Notes under the pieces: generated by a model
What the model saw: only the letters and a program-made list of their open reading frames with translations
The model's database searches: none
What the model was told of the DNA's origin: nothing
Translations under genes and position numbers: made by a program
Origin: Otis tarda
Lineage: Eukaryota; Chordata; Aves; Otidiformes; Otididae
Length of the DNA: 64,000 bases
Direction: 5' to 3'
NCBI GenBank assembly: GCA_026413225.1
Contig: CM048555.1
Span: 82,343,785 to 82,407,784, forward strand
In this document: positions 35,501 to 44,188 of the stretch, in pieces
Numbering within the stretch: position 1 is the stretch's first letter
Layout of the letters: each line of letters starts with the position of its first letter

Positions 35501-36389
35501 AGACGGTTGGACTAGATGATCTTATAGGTCCCATCCAATCATGTCATTCTATGATTCTGTGAGGGGCCATGCTGTGGGGCTGGGGCCGGGGGGCTGCGGG
35601 GTGCCGGCAGCTGGGGGAGCGTCCTCACCTGCGTCCCCAGGTACTGGTGGCTGAAGATCAGCGCCCTGGCCACCCGCGGGGACTGGGAGGAGATGGAGAA
35701 GTTCTCCAAGAGCAAGAAGTCGCCCATCGGGTACCTGGTAAGGGTTCCCTGCTGGAGGGGGGGCAGCCCTGCCCCGAGGGTGGCTGTGAGGCTGGGCCAT
35801 GCCGTGGGGCGGCCTGGCGTGGGGCAAGGGCTGCAGCTGGGGGCCAGGAGGGACAGCAGCCAGCCCCGCTCCTCTCCTCTCCAGCCCTTCGTGGAGATCT
35901 CTGTGAAGCACCACAACCGCTACGAGGCCAAGAAGTACGCGCCCCGCGTCACCCCCGAGCAGCGCGTCAAGGCCTTTGTCCTGGTGGGGTGCGTCGGCGC
36001 GGGGAGTGTCGGGGGGGTGGGGGGTGCGTGGGGTGCAGTGGGAGCCTGTGGGAGCAGCCAGTTACTTCTAGAGCGTGGCTGGGGGCCTGGGGGGCTCAGG
36101 GAAAGCCAGGGGTGGAGGAGACCCCCAGGAGGAGGTGGGCAGCAGTGGGGGGTCTGAGCCTTGGCCTCTGCAGCCAGTGGGGGCTGCACGGGGCACGGGG
36201 GCTGGGGCTGCGGCCCCCCTCCCAGCTCCCCCACTCTGCCGCAGGGACCTGGAGCAGGCGGCCGACGCCGCCATCGAGCACAAGAACGAGACGGAGATGA
36301 ACTTCGTCCTGTCCAAGTGCACCGCCAGCACCGACGCCGCCGTGGCCGAGAAGCTGAACCGCGCTCGCGCCCAGCTGCTGAAGAAGTGA
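26509..36389 (+). CDS. VPS16: VPS16, core subunit of the HOPS and CORVET tethering complexes
   Basis: Complete, 24 coding exons, 838 aa (human 839): 26509-26561, 27142-27230, 27372-27469, 28174-28302, 28452-28596, 28662-28777, 29640-29762, 30034-30089, 30294-30383, 30724-30818, 31291-31367, 31576-31707, 31815-31942, 32318-32353, 32540-32648, 32720-32854, 32932-33040, 33263-33360, 33447-33551, 33812-33889, 34080-34249, 35641-35737, 35885-35988, 36245-36389. Acts on late endosomes/lysosomes, binding VPS33A in class C cores. The N-terminal half is a beta-propeller (from [34 protein letters not shown]); the C-terminal half is an alpha-solenoid ([40 protein letters not shown]). Introns 9 and 13 begin GTATCCT and are U12-type. 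Intron 21 holds a CR1. Confidence 0.96.
26640..27075. repeat. About 57-bp minisatellite in VPS16 intron 1
   Basis: Seven or so units with ggacagccgtgggccttggg, gctggctgggg and tcccggagctggtcagg. Confidence 0.85.
28800..29430. repeat. About 48-bp minisatellite in VPS16 intron 6
   Basis: About 13 units of roughly 48 bp, each with ctgcctggcaggtcc and gtcccgcgggatgctcccc. Every copy contains a pyrimidine-rich run ending cag followed by gt, so the array repeats a splice-acceptor look-alike and a GT many times between two real exons. Confidence 0.9.
34259..35562 (+). mobile_element. CR1 LINE, 5'-truncated, sense in VPS16 intron 21
   Basis: Encodes pieces of CR1 reverse transcriptase in three consecutive frames (about 34260-34750, 34700-35136, 35133-35474), so at least two frameshifts inactivate it. 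Recognisable: [22 protein letters not shown] and the FADD catalytic motif. These are followed by the CR1-typical C-terminal segment ([18 protein letters not shown]). The 3' end is the avian CR1 octamer pair attctatg/attctgtg with no poly(A). The 5' end abuts the VPS16 donor within about 10 bp. Inserted in the same direction as the host gene. Confidence 0.95.
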
Positions 36390-36703
36390 GCCCCCGCGCT
36401 GGGGGGCCCTGCCCCGGCCCCCTGCCCGCCCTGCGCTTCTGGGGGGCTCCAGCCCCCCGTCCTCTCCCTGGGGCCACTCTGGGCAGCTCAGCCGCAGCCC
36501 CCCACGCCTCCCCCGTGCTGGGGGACAGGGCCAGGGGGGCAGAAGGGGCCCTGTGCCCCGGCAGCGTCCCACTGCGGGGGCGAGGCCGAGGTCTTCCCCA
36601 CCGGCGGCAGCGGGACCCCTGGTGCCGGCACTGCTGGGGGCAGGGGTTCCCCCCCCCGGCCGTGTGCCCCCGCTCTGGCCGTGTGCCCCTTCTCTTGGTT
36701 TTC

Positions 36704-36709
36704 AATAAA
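36704..36709 (+). promoter_or_regulatory. VPS16: Poly(A) signal AATAAA for VPS16
   Basis: 315 bp after the stop and only about 360 bp before the IDH3B start codon. Confidence 0.8.
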
Positions 36710-36989
36710 GCGGAGAGCTCGCTGTCCCGTCTCGTGTGGGGACACTCGCACCCCCGCTGCGGGGGCTCCGGGGGGCACCGGCCCCGGGGCGGGGTTACGG
36801 GGGGACTGAGGGGCTCGGGGGGGGGTCCTGGGGGGCTGGAGCAGGCCTGGGGAGATTTGGAAGGGGGGAGCTCTGGATGTCCGCCCGAAGTGCCGTAGGG
36901 GGGTCTGTGAGGGGTCTGTGGGAGCCTCCGGAGGGGTCCCTGGGAGGAGAGGGGGACGCGGGGGGGGGCTCGGGAGGTGGGTGTTACCG

Positions 36990-37080
36990 CCCGCCCGCCA
37001 GGGGGCGCCGCAGGGCTCGCCCCGGCCCCGCCCCGCGCGCCGCGGCCGCGGGGCATTGTGGGGGCGGCAAGATGGCGGCG
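36990..37080 (+). promoter_or_regulatory. IDH3B: IDH3B CpG promoter with YY1 motif over the start codon
   Basis: CpG-dense block; CAAGATGGCGGC at about 37069-37080 is a YY1 consensus whose ATG is the IDH3B initiation codon. No TATA box. Confidence 0.5.
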
Positions 37081-40000
37081 CTCATGGCGGGACGGGTGGC
37101 TGCCGGGGTGAGGGGGCCGGGGGGGTCAGACCGGGGGTCGGTCCGGACTGGGGGGTGCAGGCCGAGTGGGGGGGCTGGGGTAGGGGCTGAGGGGTCACTC
37201 TGGTCTGGAGCGGCTGCTGTGGCTTGGGGGGGTCGGCCTGGGACAGGGCGGAAGGCCTGGGCGGGGGGGCTGAGCCGGCGGGGGGCGTTGGTTTGGGGTC
37301 CGAGAAAGGAGGGGGGTGTCGGGCCAGACCGGGGGGTGGTTCGGGGTGGGGGGCAGCTCCAGGCTGGCGCTCCCCGCCCCCTCCCCGTGCCTCACCTCGC
37401 CGCTGCCTCCCCCCAGCGTCTGCTGCGCGCCCAGAGCCTCGGCGCTCGGAGGGGCCTGCGAGCCTCGGCCGCCCTCCGGCACAGCCCGCGGGCACAGGTG
37501 AGCGCGGCCCCGGAGCCCCCGGCACCCCGAGCGGCCGTGGGGACGGAGCGAGGGGCGGGCCGCGGCGGTGGAAACGCTCTCGCTGGTTTTTGGCCGGGGC
37601 TGCTCAGGGCCCGTGGGGCTGGGTGCGCGACGGGGCAGGGCACGGGCTCCGGGCAGGGCTTTTGCGTAGCCAGAGCGCGCAAAAATCCGTCACAGAGGGG
37701 CAGGAGCGTTCCTGCGGGTGGGACTGGGCTGGCTCTGCTCAGGAGAGGGTCCCTGCTTCCCCGCACCCCGCGGGCACGCCTGGAGAGCACCCTGCCCCCC
37801 TGCCCTCGCTGGCGCCCGGCAGGCTCCGCTCAGCGGGAGCTGCGTTTCTCGCTCTCGGAGCAGCGCGCTCCCCGGCCTCGCTCCTCCCTTCCCAGCGGGA
37901 AGCCCGCGCTGCGGTTCCCTCTGCAGAGGCTTTGCCCTTGTTGGAGTTTAGTCGCTGAATGGTGGGTGAGGTTTTCTGCCCTGGAACTTGGTCGCAGGGT
38001 TTTGTTCTCTGAACTACTAAAGATCAAAGCTAAAGAAAACCTCCTTCTTTCTTTTCACGCTCGCTCTTTCCTTTTGCCTTTCCGCGGTCACCGTTTGCCT
38101 GCGCTCCTTGACGCACGCGCGTTTCCTGAGTCCTGCGGCGTCACTGCTTGTTTGCTGGCTTTGTCGTCCGATTCATCGCTAGGCGAAGCTCTTCGCTCTT
38201 GCTGTGGCTGCTCCCGAGGCCAGCTCTGTGAAATCCTGCGTCTGGAGCTCGGCTCCGTGCAGGGAGTGGCTGGCTGGAGAGGGGGATTAGCGAAAGGGCT
38301 GTGTGAGAACGGGAGGCAGCGAGGGGGAGCCGGCAGCGCTGGTTTGGAGGGCAGTGCCTGTGGAACAGCCCCGGGGTTACCCTTGGGCTGATTTTGTGTT
38401 CAGAACCACAGCAAAAGCCTGTGAGAGAACGTGAGCGCAGCAGGAAGGTGGGGCTCGCACGGGAAGGCTTGGAAGGTCCTGGGACGAGAAGCAGAAGGGA
38501 GGGAACGTTTAGTAACGCAGGATTGCGCTCTTGGGTGCCCGTAGGAAGGGTTTCTGCCGAGCAGAGCGGGAGAGCGCTCTGGCACGCTGTACAAAGACGC
38601 GGTCTTTGGGTTGCCCGTGTGCTGCGGGGCTTCGGGTGTCGGTGCTGCGCGGCGTGTTCACGGAGCAGGAGCAGGAGCTCTCCGGGTGAAAGCTGGCGCC
38701 GCGGGACGTGCTTGTGTCTGAAGGCTGTGCGGGGCGCGCGGCTGTCCCTCGCGGCGCACGCGGGCTTCCTCGGGGTGCGTGCCCGCAGGCTGGGCGCGCT
38801 GGGTGGGGCTCGCGCACGCGGCGCAGGCTCTGACCGCTCTTTGCTCCCCACGCAGTCGGAGAACGCCAGGCCCGAGGGCACGTTCCAGGTCACCATGCTG
38901 CCCGGAGACGGCGTGGGCCCCGAGCTCATGCACTCCGTCAAGGAGGTGTTCAAGGTACCGGCTCCTGCCCCAGGCGGGACGGGGCGGGCGGAGGAGGGGG
39001 CGCACCCGCTGCGGAGCTGCCTGAAGGTGCTGCTGATCAGAGACCCCCGAGGCGAGCGGCCGGGCTCCTCTGGCGCAGAAGGGAGCCGGTGGTGGAAACC
39101 CTGGCGTCTCACCCTTTCCGTAAACGCGAGTGCTCGAGCGGCGGTCTCGCGAGCTGTCTCCTTCCTCAGCGTGAGAACGTTCCAGCCCGGCACGCTGTCC
39201 TGGGGCCGCGGCCCGCTCCGTCCTCGCGCCGCTGCGGCTGGGCTGGCGGTGGGGAGGGCGGAGACCATTGGCACTGCTCCCGTTGGGAACGCGGCCGCCG
39301 TGCTGCCGCTGGCCAGAACCCTTCCTGTCCCTCCGAGCTCCTCCCTCATCTGCGACGAGCCCCGCTCTCGCGCAGCGACCCCGGAACTCGGGGAGGCGGT
39401 TGGTTAGGTGTGCCCCCCCGTCAGCCGCCGCCCGATCTGACGCCCCTCCGCGCTCTCTCCGCGTCTCTCGCGCAGGCGGCCAGCGTGCCCGTGGTGTTCG
39501 ACGAGCATCACCTGAGCGAGGTGCAGAACATGGCGTCGGAGGAGAAGCTGGATCAGGTGGTGGATTCCATGAAGGAGAGTAAAGTGGCCCTTATAGGTAG
39601 GGACCTGCGCTCGCCGCTGCCCAGCGCGGAGGCTCTGCCTGCGGGAGCTCCTCTCTGCGCTGGGCCGAGGGTCTCCCGGAGCGCCCCCGCCCCTGCTGCC
39701 CCGTCGCCTGGGTTCGGCCGCTGTCCGTGGCGGCTGGCGGCGGCTCCGTGCGCTGCGTTCTCACCGCTCCTCCGCGTCGTCCCGCAGGCAAGATCCACAC
39801 CCCCATGGAGTACAAGGGAGAGCTGGCTTCCTACGACATGCGGCTGAGGTGAGCTGGGCACCGGCGCGTGCGGCGCTGGGAAATCCCTCCTGGGCTTGGC
39901 CGTGGCGCTCTGCTGCCGAGCCGGGGGCCGAGGGAAGCCGGTCCCGGGCACATGGGGTCTTGTTACCCGAGAGACCGTCTGGCAGCGTCACGCTGCCAGC

Positions 40001-43000
40001 TCGCCTGGGGTCCCGGGGAGGAGGGAGCGGCGCGCTGCCTGGCAGAGGCGTGACGAGGCGCGGCTGGCTCCTGCGCTGCGAGGGAACGCTGACCCCGCTG
40101 CCGCCTCTCTCGCAGGCGCAAGCTGGACCTGTTTGCGAACGTTGTGCACGTGAAGAGCTTGCCGGGCTATAAAACCCGCCACAACAACTTGGACCTGGTG
40201 ATCATTCGGGAGCAGACGGAGGGCGAGTACAGCTCTCTGGAACACGAGGTACGGGAGCCCCGCTCCCGCGCGCATGCTCCGCGCGGGGTCACTGCTGGCG
40301 GACAGGGATGCCCGCCCCGGGATGCGCGGCTTTCCTGCTGCCGGGGACGCGTTCCCGCGTTCCGTACCGGAGCTGTTCAGCACGGCCGAGGAACCGGCTG
40401 GAGCGGCGGCGGTGTGACAGTGGGGGACGGGGGGAGTGTTTGGGGGTACAAGCAGGCGCAGGCCCAAGGGGGTGGGGGGCGCTGTGGGAGGGATGAGGCC
40501 AGAGAAAAGGGACCTGGGGGGTGACCCGGCATCCGAAAACACTCCTCATCTCTGGCTGGAAGCGCCGGGACGCTCGGCGTGGAGCGGTGAGGCGGCGGCT
40601 GGGCTGCGCGGGGCCGCTCAGCCTGGCTTTCCTCTGCAGAGCGCGAAGGGCGTCATCGAGTGCCTGAAGATCATCACCCGCGCCAAGTCGCAGCGCATTG
40701 CCAAGTTCGCCTTCGACTACGCCACCAAGAAAGGGCGCTCGAAGGTCACGGCCGTGCACAAGGCCAACATCATGTGAGTGCCGCGGGGGCAGCGTTGGAG
40801 CGCTGCGCTGGCGGGCTGGCGGGCACGCGGCGCTGTCACCCCCCAGACCTTGGCGCTCCCAGCTTTTGATCCCAGTCGGAGCGGTGCCGGTCTGGTTCTG
40901 GAGAGGCTGGGCTTCCCTGGGAACTGCGTTTGTTCCTCTCTGCGCGCTCTCGTCTCCAGCACGAGGCCCGACAGCTGCGTCCCAGAGGCTGCCAGCTGGG
41001 AAGGGGAGAAGCTCTGGCACTGAAAGCCGATCCCTCGTTGCCCCCCCGGGCCCCTGATTTCGTCACGCGGGCGGTGGGGGTGCCGCGGTGGGGGGTGCTC
41101 TGGGGTTGCCCGCCTTCCCTGCCCCGTTGTGGCGGGACGGCCGTTGCTGTGGGATTGCCTGCCGCTGTGGTGATTCTCCGGCCGCCCCGCAGGCCCTCGA
41201 GTGCGTTTCTCTGCCTCGCAGGAAGCTGGGCGACGGGCTCTTCCTGCAGTGCTGCGAGGAGGTGGCAGAGCTGTACCCCAAGATCAAGTTCGACACCATG
41301 ATCATCGACAACTGCTGCATGCAGGTGAGGCCCCGCTCCCTGCCCCAGCGCTGCTCCGCGCCGCCTGCCGCCGCTGGGCCTGCTCGGCCGAGCCGCAAAT
41401 GGGGGCAACCTGAAACGCCGGCAGCCTGGCCCCAGGCGGCCCCCCGGCCCGGGTTTGCTCCTCACACCGGACAGGGGCCGCAGGGGGCAGAGAGTTTCCA
41501 ACTCGCGTTGGAAAAGAGCTTTGAGATCACGGAGTTCAGCTGTTAAGGCAGCACGGCCGAGGCCACCGCTGCCCTGTGGCCCTAAGCTCCACGTCTGCGT
41601 GGCTTCTGAACCCCTCGGGGGGCGGCTCAGCCCCCTCCCCTGCCCGGCGGCTCCAGCCTCGGCAGCCCCTGCGGTGAGGACGTTTTTCCCGGTACCCATC
41701 TGGAGCTCCCTGCTGCAGCTGGCTCTCACCTGGGCTCGCCAGACCCGGCCGGGTGCCGTAGCTCTGCGCCTCCTGAGCCGTTCCGCGGGGCTGCGCGCTG
41801 CGGGCTGGCACGCGAGCGCGGTTCGGGGATGTCTGCGGACGTGAGGGGTGCTGCTGCCCCTCTGATCCGTGCGCCTTGGGGGCTGTGGAGCTGGCTGCCG
41901 CGTGTGCAGGCCCTCAGCTCTATTCCCTGCGTGCAGCTGGTGCAGAACCCCTACCAGTTCGACGTCCTGGTCATGCCCAACCTCTACGGGAACATCATCG
42001 ACAACCTGGCGGCGGGCTTGGTGGGCGGCGCCGGCGTGGTTCCCGGGGAGAGCTACAGCGCCGAGTACGCCGTGTTCGAGATGGTGAGGAGCCCCGGGCC
42101 GCTGCGCCCTACCGGCACCCTGGGATACTGGGGAGGGGGCTGCGCGGGTGGAGGACGGCCCCTCACCGCGGCTTCTCCTCCCGCAGGGCGCCCGCCACCC
42201 CTTCGCCCAGGCCGTGGGCAGGAACATCGCCAATCCCACCGCCATGCTGCTCTCGGCCGCCAACATGCTGCGGCACCTCAAGTAGGTGCCTCCCCCCGGG
42301 ACTGCGGGCGGGGTGGGGGCGCTGGGGGGCTGACCCGCCGCTCCTTTCCTCTCGCAGCTTGGAATTTCACTCCAATTTGATCGCGGATGCGGTGAAGAAG
42401 GTGATCAAAGTTGGAAAGGTGAGTGCTGGGCCTTGCCGCGTGGCTGCGGCGCGCGCGTGCCGGCGGGAGCCGGCTGCTCCGCGCGCTCCCGAAGCGCGGT
42501 CGCTGCCCCCGGAACCTGCGTGCTGCGGTCGGCTGCGGTCGGCCCCTCTGCGCCGCCCCGGGGGTTGCTCCCCCTGCCCCGGGGGTTGCTCCCGCTGCCC
42601 CGCGCTTGCAGGCCAGGGAAGGTGCGGGGGCCGTGGGGCGGCCGCCTCGTGTGCCGCCGCGCTGGGGGCTCTGGCAGGGTGCGTAGCGGGGCGCCGCGCT
42701 CCTCGCCTCTCCTCTCCTCTCCTCCTGGCAGTGGTTTCACGGGCTCACGGTCACGTTTCTCCCTGTGTCTCCCCTCCCTGTGTTGGATTTGTAGGTGCGG
42801 ACGCGGGACTTGGGCGGTTACTGCACCACTTCCGACTTCGTGAAGTCTGTGATTGACAGCCTGCACCCCCACTATGGTGCCTAGGACCCCCGGGGGCCGG
42901 GCCCTCCCCCTGCAGCAGCTCCCCGTAGCTGACGGCCCAGCAGCGCCGCGTCCCCCTCCCCGCCCGGCGCAGCCCCCCTCCCCAGCCAAGCTTCCCTGTG

Positions 43001-43712
43001 CCGCAGGGAGAGGAGGAGGAGGAGGAGGGCGGCTCTCCTGCTGCCCAGCCCAGAGCCCAGTCACCCCCAGTCCCCCCCAGTCGCCCGGGACGCTGGCGGG
43101 AGCGAGGGCAGGGCTCCCTTGGGAGCGAGGGTCCCGGGGGGGGTCCCTCAGTGCCGGGGGGCAGTGCGGAGGCCGCTCAGGGGTGCGCGGGCAGCGCCCC
43201 AGGCGCAGCGGCAGCTCCTGGGGCCGGGGGGACCACGGCTGCTGCAGGGGCCTTGTCCCCCCCCCAGCAGCTTTAGCAACAACCGGGCCGGGGCTGCGGG
43301 TGAGGGGGCTGCGCTGCCGCGTCCCCTCCTCGCTGGGGCTCTGCAGCGCCGGGGGCTGCGCCCTTTGCCCACCAGCGCGAGCCCGGGGGGGCCAGGGACC
43401 ACAGCCGCGGTGCGGGGCTGGGCTGCCAGGGCGCTGGGGGGGACACCAGGGACGGGGAGCACGGCGCGGCGTGCGTGGGAGCGCGGCTGGGACGCGTGTT
43501 CGCCGTGTACCCCTGTGCGCAAATAAAGGGTCCAATGTTCCCCACCCGGCTCTGCCCTGCAGCCGGGGGCGCCCGGAGCGCGCTGCCAGCCCCCACCGGC
43601 CCCCGGCCCCCGCTAACGCTGCCTCTCCTTGCAGGTGCGCACGGCCGACATGGGGGGCTACGCCACCTCCCTGGATTTCACCCAAGCCGTGATAGCCGCC
43701 CTGGACGTCTAG
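37072..43712 (+). CDS. IDH3B: IDH3B, NAD-dependent isocitrate dehydrogenase beta subunit, two C-terminal forms
   Basis: Mitochondrial matrix TCA-cycle enzyme subunit; partners IDH3A and IDH3G. Common exons: 37072-37107, 37417-37497, 38856-38954, 39476-39596, 39788-39848, 40116-40248, 40640-40773, 41222-41324, 41937-42083, 42187-42281, 42358-42418 (357 codons). Last exon is either 42795-42884 (386 aa in total) or 43635-43712 (382 aa); both start in phase with VRT and share a GGY core. The first 40 residues are Arg/Ala/Leu-rich without acids, a mitochondrial presequence. Family motifs: [62 protein letters not shown]. Two in-frame Mets (1 and 5); the first has the better context. Each last exon has its own AATAAA (43522, 43762). 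Confidence 0.96.
41490..41735 (-). mobile_element. CR1 3' fragment, antisense in IDH3B intron 8
   Basis: gttggaaaagagctttgaga, then the diverged ttctgaaccc and gaggacgtttttcccggtac blocks, match the reverse complement of the CR1 3' region (the usual gttggaaaagacctttaaga pattern). Strongly diverged. Boundaries are approximate. Confidence 0.55.
42795..42884 (+). other. IDH3B: IDH3B alternative last exon A
   Basis: Acceptor ...tttgtag at 42793-42794, 29 codons then tag. It starts [18 protein letters not shown] and ends HYGA. The downstream AATAAA at 43522-43527 could serve it. It gives the 386-residue form, close to the longer human isoform. Confidence 0.85.
43522..43527 (+). promoter_or_regulatory. 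IDH3B: Proximal poly(A) signal of IDH3B
   Basis: AATAAA between the two alternative last exons. Use of this site would commit the transcript to exon A. Confidence 0.7.
43635..43712 (+). other. IDH3B: IDH3B alternative last exon B
   Basis: Acceptor ctccttgcag just before 43635, 25 codons then tag. It starts [17 protein letters not shown] and ends ALDV. Same phase and same VRT..GGY core as exon A 0.8 kb upstream. It gives the 382-residue form. Poly(A) signal at 43762-43767. Confidence 0.85.
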
Positions 43713-43761
43713 GGCCCCCGCCTCCGCCGCGCCCCCACCCCCTAATTTATTGCTCCCCCCC

Positions 43762-43767
43762 AATAAA
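43762..43767 (+). promoter_or_regulatory. IDH3B: Distal poly(A) signal of IDH3B
   Basis: AATAAA 50 bp after the exon B stop. Confidence 0.75.
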
Positions 43768-43920
43768 CGTGGCCTCTGCAGCACCGGGGGTGCCGCGCGC
43801 TGCCGTCGCCCTTCTCGCCCTCCCCCTGCCCCCTCCCCACAGCAGGGACCCCCGCAGCAGCCCCCTGCCCGCGCACGATCAGCAGCAGCAGCACCACATG
43901 AGGACAGACACCCCCAGCCC

Positions 43921-43926
43921 TTTATT
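43921..43926 (-). promoter_or_regulatory. NOP56: Poly(A) signal of NOP56 (TTTATT on the + strand)
   Basis: Reverse-strand AATAAA about 265 bp after the NOP56 stop (44189). It faces the IDH3B distal signal across about 150 bp. Confidence 0.75.
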
Positions 43927-44188
43927 GGGGGTCAGCCCCACAGCGCCTGGGGGGCCCCGCGCCGGACACCACGCGCAGCTGGAGCGGGGACCGCACTGCC
44001 CCGGGGGCTGCGCACGCCTGGGGGGCCAGCAGGGCCCAAACGCCGTAATGCGGCCGCAGCACCGTGTCACGCTGCAGGGCTGCAGCTGCCGTGGAACGCC
44101 GGCAGCCGGGCGAGGCTGCGCCGCGCTGCCCTCCCGCCTCTGAGTCCGTGCTGCCGGAGCGCGGCGGCTCCAGCGGCACCCTGCTCCC

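Noticed and set aside
37498-38855. A possible extra gene in the large, less GC-rich IDH3B intron 2
   Set aside because: Open frames on both strands show no family resemblance and no splice-consistent conserved segments.
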